From contig CANRIB010000007.1 in assembly GCA_947630575.1 (NCBI GenBank), forward strand, positions 1-48,225: DNA of 48,225 nucleotides. The letters are read 5' to 3'. Numbering within the stretch: the stretch's first letter is position 1; each line of letters opens with the position of its first letter. The notes beneath the pieces are model-generated. The model was not told the DNA's origin. It made no database searches and was given only the letters and a program-made list of their open reading frames with translations. The stretch is from an uncultured Bacilli bacterium (GTDB lineage Bacteria > Bacillota_I > Bacilli_A > RF39 > UBA660). Positions 42,089 through 48,225 of this stretch are shown here, in pieces. Made by a program: the position numbers and the translations under genes.

Positions 42089-42115
42089 AAAGTCACTTCC
42101 TTTTAAAGCGACTTT
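42089..42115 (-). promoter_or_regulatory. Leader hairpin around the mnmE ribosome site
   Basis: On the minus strand, AAAGTCGCTT and AAGTGACTTT form a 10-pair stem (one G-U). The loop is TTAAAAGG, so the purine-rich ribosome site sits in the loop and on the stem edge. A T-run follows immediately before ATG. It could modulate initiation or cause early termination. Confidence 0.4.
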
Positions 42116-42144
42116 ATTATAGCATTTTTTTGATATTTTGACAA
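42116..42144 (-). promoter_or_regulatory. Promoter of mnmE
   Basis: On the minus strand, TTGTCA (42139-42144), a 17-base spacer and TATAAT (42116-42121). Confidence 0.7.
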
Positions 42145-42147
42145 TTA

Positions 42148-42987
42148 TTATCGAACTGGTCCTAATTCTTCTGGATAATAGAGGTATTCCATTTTTTCTA
42201 GTTCTAGATAGTAAGATTTTAGTAAATCTTCTATATTTGTTAAATAAATTTTAATGATATTAGTACCACTTGGAGCACATAGTAGTTCTTTTTTAGTGCC
42301 AAGATGGTAGGTTTCGATAAAATTTAAAAACATTTCTTTTTTTAATAAATCTTGATTGTTTTCAGTTTCATATCTAAATTCTAGATAGGGATTATTAATA
42401 TTAGATAAATTTATATCACTTATCGCTTTTTTTAAGATATGATAAAAATCATTGGTTAAAAATTGGTAATATTCTTGAACTTTTAGATAAAATTTTAAAT
42501 CTTCTTCCCATGAATTTTGTTTTTTATCTCGTTCTTTTAAGATTTGCAATTTATTTTTATATTCTAATAATAAATTCTTTTTAGTGGGATATGTTAATAA
42601 TTCTTTTTTGGTGTTTTTTTGACTTTTTTGGCTGTTTATTTTATTTTCGATATTTTCAATATTATCTTTAGATATTTTTAATAATAAATTTAAAATAAAA
42701 CTTTCGTCAAATAAAATATTAAGAACTTTTAAATTGGTAATATTTTGAAAACGTTTTTCTGTTTTATACCAGGATTTTTTAAGGCTAATGACAGGTTTTG
42801 ATTCAAAATATTCTTGATCTATTTTGGTGCTTTCTATTATCACGTTTATGTTTTCTTTTGTAAATCTTTTTTCTATTTCCCCACTAATAATATTTGCTTC
42901 TTGATAAGTTACATATTGTTCATTAAAATATTTTCTTTTGCAACTAATAATTGCTAAAATTACATGATTAATTTCTATATAAGTCAT
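42148..42987 (-). CDS. Hypothetical helical cytoplasmic protein
   Basis: I do not recognise this 279-residue protein. There is no signal peptide or membrane helix. About 105-165 is Lys/Glu/Asn-rich and probably a coiled coil (KDNIENIENKINSQKS, then LLLEYKNKLQILKERDKK). The end has LELEKMEYLYYPEELGPVR. The start is ATG after AAGGAGGGTTTAAA. It lies alone between mnmE and the DUF92 gene on the same strand. The intact frame and strong ribosome site argue that it is real. Confidence 0.65.
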   Translation of the reverse strand: MTYIEINHVILAIISCKRKYFNEQYVTYQEANIISGEIEKRFTKENINVIIESTKIDQEYFESKPVISLKKSWYKTEKRFQNITNLKVLNILFDESFILNLLLKISKDNIENIENKINSQKSQKNTKKELLTYPTKKNLLLEYKNKLQILKERDKKQNSWEEDLKFYLKVQEYYQFLTNDFYHILKKAISDINLSNINNPYLEFRYETENNQDLLKKEMFLNFIETYHLGTKKELLCAPSGTNIIKIYLTNIEDLLKSYYLELEKMEYLYYPEELGPVR

Positions 42988-43039
42988 TTTAAACCCTCCT
43001 TATTAATTATATCATTAATGAGCTTTCTATAGCAATATT

Positions 43040-43822
43040 TTAGATAAAAAATAATAATATATAACAAATTAAACCAGTAAGGATGTTACTTAAAATATTA
43101 ATCATATCATTATTAAGAATCTTTATTCCTTGATAATATTTAGTTTTGGTATCACAATGAGTTTCTTTTTCAGTGATAATTCCACATTTAGGGCATTTAT
43201 ATTTAACTTGGAATAAAGCTCCTAAGTAAGAATCAATAAAGTTACCAAGAAATCCACAGGTGGTAATAATAAGAAAAATAGAAATATTATGATAAAATAT
43301 TAAATATATTAAAGCTATTAGTAAACTGCCAATAAAAGAGGCAAAGACTCCTAAAAGGCTAATGTTGCCAGATAAACCAGCAGAACTTTTTTTAAAAGTT
43401 AATATATTAATAGGTTCTTTTTTGGATAATATGCCTATATCAGAAGCTAGACTATCTGAGATTGCTTCGGCCATTAAAGCAGCATAAACAATTAGGTAAC
43501 AATTGTTTTTAGTGAGATAATAAATTATAAGAGAAAAAACTCCAGGTGCTACATTAGCAATAATAGACATGACATCTTTTTGATGACCTTTTTCATGGAT
43601 GTCTTTAGATATTTCTTTTCTTTTTTCTGCTTTAATTTTACCGGCTACGACAGTACTTAAAAAAACTGTTGATAGCATTAAAAAGGATGGAAAACCTCCA
43701 ATAAAGGCGATTAAAAAGGCAAAGATAAAGGCGAGAATTAAGGCCGATGGGGTTAAAGCTTTTTTGATAAAAGCAAGAAATGCAAGTAAAAAACTTAATA
43801 AAAATGCCATTAATAAATTCAT
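43040..43822 (-). CDS. DUF92 (TMEM19/VTE6-like) membrane protein
   Basis: A 260-residue protein with about six hydrophobic segments. It shows DUF92 features: KALTPSALILAF, then GGFPSFLMLSTVFLSTVVA, KGHQKDVMSIIANVAPG, AEAISDSLASDIGILSKK, GLSGNISLLGVFASFIGS and CGFLGNFIDSYLGALFQ. A small CPKCG...CD zinc-like segment near 205-222 is in the usual place. The plant homologue VTE6 phosphorylates phytyl phosphate to the diphosphate. It lies 12 bases after the VTE5-like gene, so the two probably act in sequence on an isoprenoid alcohol (inference). Confidence 0.82.
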   Translation of the reverse strand: MNLLMAFLLSFLLAFLAFIKKALTPSALILAFIFAFLIAFIGGFPSFLMLSTVFLSTVVAGKIKAEKRKEISKDIHEKGHQKDVMSIIANVAPGVFSLIIYYLTKNNCYLIVYAALMAEAISDSLASDIGILSKKEPINILTFKKSSAGLSGNISLLGVFASFIGSLLIALIYLIFYHNISIFLIITTCGFLGNFIDSYLGALFQVKYKCPKCGIITEKETHCDTKTKYYQGIKILNNDMINILSNILTGLICYILLFFI

Positions 43823-43834
43823 AATATTTCCTCC

Positions 43835-44476
43835 TTAGATTAGATAGGCAATTAGAGCTAAACCTAATGGTAAAGTTAAATTGTCAAAACCATAAAAACC
43901 AATAAATTCTAAAATGCAAGCACTGAAGGCAAGAGTAATATAATTAATAACAGTATAATTTAAAGCATAATAATTATTGAAAATAATACTAATAATTAAG
44001 GCAACAGCAAATATACCAGTTGACCCAGTGAAAGTCTTTTTGGTGTTACCTATTTCTAGTTTAAAATTAAAACTCATAAAAGGGGCAATTCCATCACCTA
44101 AAGCCATTGTTAAAACACCAATCCCATAATAGGGGAGAAAACTAGGTTTTAAGTATGTTATTAAAGCTAATATTGTAAAACTTAAAGCATAATAAATTGT
44201 TCCTTTAGATTTATTTTCGGCTCTTTCCATGGATTTAATTAAACCTTTTTTATATGATAAATAATTAATAAAAATAAATGTTAAAGGAGGAATTATTAAA
44301 TGAATTGAGGTATGAAAAAAATAAATCATAATAAACCAAGAAAAACCGACTAAAATATGAATTAATTTACGAGTTGTTTCTTCTTTATAGTTAAACTTTT
44401 TTCTTAAAATGGTTGTTCCTAAAAGAATTAATATTAAATATGAATATGTTAAAATATAACCTAAGACTATTTTCAT
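43835..44476 (-). CDS. Phytol/dolichol-kinase-like (VTE5/SEC59) membrane protein
   Basis: A 213-residue polytopic protein with about seven helices in the CTP-dependent lipid-kinase/phosphatidate-cytidylyltransferase-like family. Motifs are TTRKLIHILVGFSW near the N-terminus, GIGVLTMALGDGIAPF with the conserved GDG, GNTKKTFTGSTGIF with the KT(F/W)xGS core, and an ending EFIGFYGFDNLTLPLG. It probably phosphorylates an isoprenoid alcohol at the membrane. It is followed at once by the VTE6-like gene. I chose the ATG after AAGGTGGTAAAA; the upstream GTG has no ribosome site. A consensus promoter precedes it. Confidence 0.82.
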   Translation of the reverse strand: MKIVLGYILTYSYLILILLGTTILRKKFNYKEETTRKLIHILVGFSWFIMIYFFHTSIHLIIPPLTFIFINYLSYKKGLIKSMERAENKSKGTIYYALSFTILALITYLKPSFLPYYGIGVLTMALGDGIAPFMSFNFKLEIGNTKKTFTGSTGIFAVALIISIIFNNYYALNYTVINYITLAFSACILEFIGFYGFDNLTLPLGLALIAYLI

Positions 44477-44497
44477 TTTTACCACCTTGATAGTTTA

Positions 44498-44527
44498 ATT
44501 ATAGCTTATTAATTATATTTTGGTCAA
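44498..44527 (-). promoter_or_regulatory. Promoter of the VTE5/VTE6-like pair
   Basis: On the minus strand, TTGACC (44522-44527), an 18-base spacer and TATAAT (44498-44503). The remaining 44528-44712 stretch shows nothing I can support. Confidence 0.7.
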
Positions 44528-44712
44528 GAAGTTTTATTATTTGCAAGATTGATTTATATGTACTTATCATATTTATTATTTTTTATTATTCGATATTTAT
44601 TATTATGGGCTTTTATAAATATGTTGGCATTATGGTTATGAAATATTGAATAAATATTTGATACTTTAGATTTTTTATTAGTAAAGGAACTTAACTTGTA
44701 AATTATTTTTTA

Positions 44713-44742
44713 ATAAAATAAAAACCCACATAAGTGAGTTTT
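44713..44742 (-). terminator. Terminator after rpsI
   Basis: On the minus strand, AAAACTCAC and GTGGGTTTT form a 9-pair stem (one G-U) with a 4-base loop, followed by TATTTTATT. Confidence 0.8.
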
Positions 44743-44757
44743 CTAAAACATTGAATA

Positions 44758-45174
44758 TTAACGTTTACTAAATTGTGGTGCACGACGGGCTTTTTTAAGT
44801 CCATATTTTTTACGTTCTTTAACTCTGGCATCTCTGGTTAAAAAACCGTTTGCTTTTAAAACTTTACGATAAGAATCTTCTCTTGATTGATCAGTATTAG
44901 CATCAAATTTTAATAATGCTCTTGCAATACCTAAACGAATAGCTCCTGCTTGTCCTGAATAGCCACCGCCTCTTACTGTAACTTCAATATCAAAGCGATT
45001 AGCATTATCTGTTTCTACTAATGGTTGTTTTAAATCCATGACAAGAATTTGATTAGGAAAATATTCATTAACATCTACTCCATTGACAGTGATGTTTCCT
45101 GTTCCACCTGTAAGTCTTACAGACGCAGAACTTCTTTTACGACGACCTGTTGCGGTCCATACTTGTTTAGCCAT
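44758..45174 (-). CDS. rpsI: 30S ribosomal protein S9
   Basis: A 138-residue S9. It has [52 protein letters not shown], the [22 protein letters not shown] tail (last residues KR), and normal length. The basic tail reaches the P-site tRNA. It lies 13 bases downstream of rplM and they are cotranscribed. The ribosome site AGGAGGTAAAGA precedes ATG. Confidence 0.98.
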   Translation of the reverse strand: MAKQVWTATGRRKRSSASVRLTGGTGNITVNGVDVNEYFPNQILVMDLKQPLVETDNANRFDIEVTVRGGGYSGQAGAIRLGIARALLKFDANTDQSREDSYRKVLKANGFLTRDARVKERKKYGLKKARRAPQFSKR

Positions 45175-45187
45175 AATTCTTTACCTC

Positions 45188-45619
45188 CTAATCAATATTT
45201 AGCGCGATAGGCTTCTGAGCATCATGTTTATGATTAGCATCTCTATAAACAAATAATTTTTTGCCCATTTTTTCTCCAAGCGGTCCGTTTGGAAGCATGC
45301 CTTTAATAGCTCTTTCTACCATTTCTTCTGGGTATTTTTCAATCATTGTACGAGCATTTCTTTCTCTTAATCCTCCTGGATAACCAGAATGATTGTAATA
45401 CATTTTGTCATCAAGTTTCTTACCAGTTAATTTTACTTTAGAAGCATTAATTACTATTACATAGTCACCACAGTCAACATGAGGAGTATAAGTAGCCTTA
45501 TGCTTTCCTCTTAAAATTGTAGCAGCTTTAGTAGCTAGACGTCCTAAAGTTTGTCCTTCGGCATCAATGATGTACCATTTACGTTCAACGTTTTCTTTAG
45601 TTTGCATGAATGTCTTCAT
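45188..45619 (-). CDS. rplM: 50S ribosomal protein L13
   Basis: A 143-residue L13. [26 protein letters not shown] is the N-terminal signature, followed by [34 protein letters not shown] and [19 protein letters not shown]. It is an early assembly protein of the large subunit. It has its own consensus promoter and a structured leader like those of other Bacilli L13 genes. It is followed by rpsI. Confidence 0.98.
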   Translation of the reverse strand: MKTFMQTKENVERKWYIIDAEGQTLGRLATKAATILRGKHKATYTPHVDCGDYVIVINASKVKLTGKKLDDKMYYNHSGYPGGLRERNARTMIEKYPEEMVERAIKGMLPNGPLGEKMGKKLFVYRDANHKHDAQKPIALNID

Positions 45620-45695
45620 AACTATTTCCCTTTCATTTAGTTTTTGTTATTTCAGCCTTCCCACAGCTTTGTAACTCCAACAAATAAAATGTACC
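45620..45695 (-). promoter_or_regulatory. Probable L13 leader RNA
   Basis: The transcript from the promoter at 45703-45731 has a leader of about 75 bases containing TTGTTGGAGTTACAAAGC and GTGGGAAGGCTGAAATAACAA. TTGTT and AACAA are complementary and enclose GC-rich inner segments. Bacilli carry an L13 leader motif at this place for autoregulation. The match here is from memory and is not a covariance-model result. Confidence 0.5.
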
Positions 45696-45702
45696 ATTTA
45701 AA

Positions 45703-45731
45703 ATTATATGTAAAATATATGGTTTTGTCAA
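45703..45731 (-). promoter_or_regulatory. Promoter of rplM-rpsI
   Basis: On the minus strand, perfect TTGACA (45726-45731), a 17-base spacer and perfect TATAAT (45703-45708), the strongest promoter in the window. Confidence 0.88.
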
Positions 45732-45756
45732 ATAAAAATTGCAAAAAGTTTGTTTT

Positions 45757-46116
45757 TTACATTAATTTTAGGGTTTTAAGAGGTAAATTTTCATGATTTA
45801 AAGATTTTTCTTTTATATTTGTTAATAAATTATTTATTTCATTATAAGTTAATTCTTGTTCAGTAGTATTTACATAAATTCCTTCTTTTAAATAAAGTTT
45901 GGTAAATAAAAGAATATTATAAATCATACTTTGATCAACATTTTTAGTTTTATCTTCAATTATTATTTTTATTAAACTTTCTAGAGCTTCTTTAATTTTT
46001 CGAGAACAGTTTTTACCTGCTATATTTTTAGTATATCTTAAAGTGTAAGCAAGATAATAATATCTATTTTCAAATGTTCTGATAGTTTCATCTGGAGCAT
46101 TTGATAGGATAATCAT
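45757..46116 (-). CDS. Small helical protein of unknown function with a probable 5' frameshift
   Basis: A 119-residue mostly helical protein from the first in-frame ATG, which has no good ribosome site. Just upstream, ATG at 46163 is preceded by AAGGAATAACAT, 4 bases after the truA stop. It enters a different frame that stops after 13 codons. The two frames meet at seven consecutive A (46152-46158 on the minus strand). Adding one A, or a -1 shift there, would give a continuous protein starting MAKKIARKPRKPTIKD followed by MIILSNAPDET. An assembly error, transcriptional slippage or true decay are all possible. Family not recognised. Confidence 0.6.
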   Translation of the reverse strand: MIILSNAPDETIRTFENRYYYLAYTLRYTKNIAGKNCSRKIKEALESLIKIIIEDKTKNVDQSMIYNILLFTKLYLKEGIYVNTTEQELTYNEINNLLTNIKEKSLNHENLPLKTLKLM

Positions 46117-46166
46117 ATCTTTTATAGTTGGTTTTCTTGGTTTTCTTGCAATTTTTTTGCCATATG

Positions 46167-46895
46167 TTATTCCTTATAATATATTTTATTTAGGTATAAG
46201 CCTTGAGGGGAAGCAGTTTTAAATTGCTTTTTCTTTTCCGGATTATCTAAAGCGGCTTTAATTTCTTTTAAAGTAGCTTTTTTATTACTAACATCAAGCA
46301 TAGCTCCCACTAAGTTTCTTACCATATAACGGTAAAAGCTTTTACCAGTGAATTTAATTTCTAGTATATCATTTTTCTTTTTAAAGTCAATAGAATATAT
46401 GATACATTGATAGTTATCGCGAGTCCCAGAAACAAAATTATGAAAATCATGAATACCAAGAAATAATTTAGCACATTTTTGCATTTCTTTAATATTTAGT
46501 TTATAGTTAGGTTGATAAGTATAATCTTCTAAAAAGGGACTAAATTCTCCTAGATTTATTTTATAAATATATTCTTTTTTTATAGTGTTAAAACGAGCAT
46601 GAAAGGCATCAGGAACTTGGGTAACGTTTGTTATGTATATAGATGGTGCAACTAAACTGTTTAGAGCTTTTTTTAAATTAGAAGGTTCAATTGCAATATC
46701 TAGATTAAAACTGGCCTTTTGGTCATAAGCATGAACTCCATGGTCAGTTCTTCCGGCACCTTTTATTGTTACTTCTTTTTTATTTATTATAGTTAGAGCT
46801 TCTTCTAATTTTTTTTGGACTGTATTATAATCTTTTAATCTTTGGAAACCATAAAATTTAGAACCATTATAAGACATACTAATTAGATATTTCAT
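46167..46895 (-). CDS. truA: tRNA pseudouridine38-40 synthase TruA
   Basis: A 242-residue enzyme. MSYNGSKFYGFQRL at the start and GAGRTDHGVHAYDQ with catalytic Asp51 are diagnostic. FHARFNTIKKEYIYKI and FTGKSFYRYMVRNLVGAML complete the family pattern. It isomerises U38-40 in the anticodon arm. In Bacilli the usual order is ecfA1-ecfA2-ecfT-truA-rplM-rpsI. Here truA overlaps by 17 bases the second of two degenerate EcfA-like genes, and no ecfT is present between them. Confidence 0.96.
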   Translation of the reverse strand: MKYLISMSYNGSKFYGFQRLKDYNTVQKKLEEALTIINKKEVTIKGAGRTDHGVHAYDQKASFNLDIAIEPSNLKKALNSLVAPSIYITNVTQVPDAFHARFNTIKKEYIYKINLGEFSPFLEDYTYQPNYKLNIKEMQKCAKLFLGIHDFHNFVSGTRDNYQCIIYSIDFKKKNDILEIKFTGKSFYRYMVRNLVGAMLDVSNKKATLKEIKAALDNPEKKKQFKTASPQGLYLNKIYYKE

Positions 46896-47505
46896 TTTCT
46901 TGCTCCTTTAGGCGATAAATTGCTTTTAATAAATCGCTGGTTTCTTTATAGTTTTCAATATTTAAATTTTTAGAGAGCATTAAGTTAATAAATTCTTTAA
47001 TTGGAGGAACATTGATATTAGGAATAGTTTCATTTTTAGAATAAGTGTTGATAACATTTTCATTATCCACATATATAATTGCCGTTGCGATATTCAAAAA
47101 GAAAGTAATATCATTAGTATAAATAATAATGGTTTTATGATATTCTTCAGAAAGTCTTTTAAATAGTCTTTGGTAATCCTTTTGTTCTTTAATGGTTAAG
47201 CCTTTATCAAAATAGTCTAAGGCAAGTATTTCTTTATTACTTATTAATGAAGCCGCAAGATTAATTTTTTTTATTTCGGATTCAGATAAATCTTTAATTG
47301 TTTTTGAAAGATATGTATCGTCAAGAAAAACCATTTTTAGGGCTTTGCTAGCTTTAGGACTTGCTAAGTAACTTTCAACCGTGGCAGGAAATTTATGAAA
47401 TGATACAATAGATACATTTTCATTGTTAGTAGTTAAATTTAGATTGCCTAATAGACCATAGATAGTTTCTCTTGGTTTGTTTTCGATAATTGTCATTACT
47501 TCCAT
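46879..47505 (-). CDS. Degenerate EcfA2-like ABC ATPase homologue
   Basis: A 208-residue protein in the ecfA2 position. The aligned relic is clear. DLSESEIKKINLAASLISNKEILALDYF (72-99) stands where ABC ATPases have LSGGQ...VAIAG...ILILDEP, then IKEQKDYQRLFKRLSEEYHKTIIIYTND (T130-D132), where the switch histidine of THD should be, then IIYVDNENVI. The C-terminal PPIKEFINLMLSKNL...DLLKAIYR matches EcfA tails. The whole Walker A region is missing, the signature is LSESE and the catalytic Glu is Tyr. It cannot hydrolyse ATP in the normal way. It overlaps its neighbours on both sides by 10 and 17 bases, indicating a maintained operon. Confidence 0.8.
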   Translation of the reverse strand: MEVMTIIENKPRETIYGLLGNLNLTTNNENVSIVSFHKFPATVESYLASPKASKALKMVFLDDTYLSKTIKDLSESEIKKINLAASLISNKEILALDYFDKGLTIKEQKDYQRLFKRLSEEYHKTIIIYTNDITFFLNIATAIIYVDNENVINTYSKNETIPNINVPPIKEFINLMLSKNLNIENYKETSDLLKAIYRLKEQENEISN

Positions 47506-48095
47506 AGTTCATTCACCAAACTTTCATTAGTAAAATATAATTTATCAATTAGATTATAATATTTTAGGCCAATGGATAATTCAACAATGAAGGGGAGATT
47601 AAATCCTAATTTCTTGAGAATTTTTTCTTCTTTTAATATTTCTTCTTTTGGACCTTCCATGATAATATTATTGTTTTGAAGGACAATAAGATAATCTAAT
47701 AATAAAGCTTCTTCTATGTCGGTTGTATAATTTATTATTTGTTTGTCATGTTCTTTTAAATAAGTAATTATATGAGTTTTAAATTCATTATCTAGATAAG
47801 TTAGAATATTAAAGAAAACAAAGACTTTATTAGGGTTATTTAAATTATTTAAAATGTTTATTTTTATTTTATCTATTAAAGTCAAGTCTGGTTTATTTAT
47901 TAAATATTCACAGTTAAAATCATTTAATAAAGAGGATGTTATAGTTGTATTTTCTAAAGTATCTTTAGTGAGAACTACACAGTTGTTTAGAATAAATTCT
48001 TGAGCATCTAATGTGTAATTAAAATTGCTGGTATATAAGATTGTAGTATTAATTTCAGGTATATCTTTATTATTAATAGTAAAAAGTTTAGGCAT
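47496..48095 (-). CDS. Degenerate EcfA1-like ABC ATPase homologue
   Basis: A 199-residue protein in the ecfA1 position. Its C-terminal half follows EcfA closely: a Walker-B-like strand VFVFFNIL (91-98, with no Asp-Glu), a retained D-loop LD (101-102), INYTTDIEEA (121-130, switch His replaced by Thr), DYLIVLQNNNIIMEGPKEEIL, and the EcfA1-specific tail KKLGFNLPFIVELSIGLKYYNL...ESLVNELW. The N-terminal 80 residues have no Walker A or Q-loop and are mostly unrelated. I chose the ATG after CGAGGTGATACT. It is the upstream partner of the second degenerate EcfA-like gene, with a 10-base overlap. Its role is unknown; it may be a structural module or on the way to loss. Confidence 0.8.
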   Translation of the reverse strand: MPKLFTINNKDIPEINTTILYTSNFNYTLDAQEFILNNCVVLTKDTLENTTITSSLLNDFNCEYLINKPDLTLIDKIKINILNNLNNPNKVFVFFNILTYLDNEFKTHIITYLKEHDKQIINYTTDIEEALLLDYLIVLQNNNIIMEGPKEEILKEEKILKKLGFNLPFIVELSIGLKYYNLIDKLYFTNESLVNELWK

Positions 48096-48225
48096 AGTAT
48101 CACCTCGTATATATAATATCAAAAATTAGGGATTTTTTAAAGCAAGAAAAGGGGCTGTTGAATAATTAATCGTTTAATTGTTTGACAGTTTCTTTTCTTT
48201 TGGCTTTACATATGGAAATTTTTCT

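Noticed and set aside
44558-44641. 27-codon plus-strand frame coding a hydrophobic peptide in the rpsI-VTE5 gap
   Set aside because: No ribosome site, promoter or terminator fits. Hydrophobic frames arise easily in AT-rich DNA. It is unlike the toxin-like frames at 11875 and 38572.
48166-48225. Possible 3' end of a gene running in from the right edge (minus strand, 19 codons ending in TAA)
   Set aside because: Two frames are open over this short stretch and neither resembles the RplQ or RpoA ends expected upstream. It is too short to support.
1-48225. tRNA, rRNA, CRISPR array, insertion-sequence transposase, reverse transcriptase or retroelement template repeat
   Set aside because: Looked for on both strands by characteristic motifs and repeats. 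None could be supported, so the retroelement reading of the variable regions depends on sequence outside this window.

Overview
The window is AT-rich (roughly 28-30 % GC by eye), densely coded and almost entirely on the minus strand. UGA acts as a stop and the standard code fits every gene. The gene content (SecG, a rplM-rpsI unit beside truA, MurT/GatD, TagO/TagA, GH25-LysM lysozyme, RsmG/MnmG/MnmE) points to a low-GC Gram-positive with a single membrane. The small, divergent proteome suggests an uncultured gut lineage of the RF39/Erysipelotrichia-like Bacilli. That placement is inference, since no 16S gene is present.

Layout. 1-2323 and 9600-11695 are two paralogous cassettes. Each has a large anchored surface protein on the minus strand whose C-terminal domain ends in a GC-rich, hypervariable-looking segment, and a divergently transcribed XRE-type regulator. 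Between them lie uvrB, a membrane protein, a two-gene glycosyl-transfer unit (5723-8168) and a secreted lysozyme. 11739-12026 looks like a small toxin-type transcript. 12049-15168 holds a CoA-transferase and an acyltransferase. 15292-17573 holds a MurT/GatD-like pair plus a small nucleotide-handling protein. 17640-29398 is a surface glycopolymer locus: Stealth phosphotransferase, flippase, ligase/polymerase, GT4, TagA, GtrII-like, TagO, GT2, DUF6056-like and acyltransferase. 29478-37556 is mixed housekeeping: a YugP-like protein, CysS, an Rpn-family nuclease, a CDF transporter, a GroEL-like protein, a two-gene radical-SAM DNA-repair pair and SecG. 37654-42086 is rsmG, mnmG and mnmE with a candidate type I toxin-antitoxin locus inserted. 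42148-44476 includes a VTE6/VTE5-like lipid-alcohol kinase pair. 44758-48095 is rpsI, rplM, a small gene, truA and two degenerate EcfA homologues.

The most interesting theme is pseudoenzymes kept at their conserved loci. The EcfA1/EcfA2 position next to truA is occupied by two proteins that keep EcfA C-terminal sequence but have lost Walker A, the ABC signature and the catalytic residues. The GatD partner of MurT lacks both its catalytic Cys and His. A YugP-family membrane protein lacks HExxH. All are intact open frames, so selection for a non-catalytic role is plausible.

Other leads are possible diversity-generating-retroelement-type variable regions in two surface proteins, two small-toxin transcripts with sequestered ribosome-binding sites, and a 29-base upstream element shared by one toxin-like gene and the Rpn-family gene. 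No rRNA, tRNA, CRISPR array or reverse transcriptase was seen.
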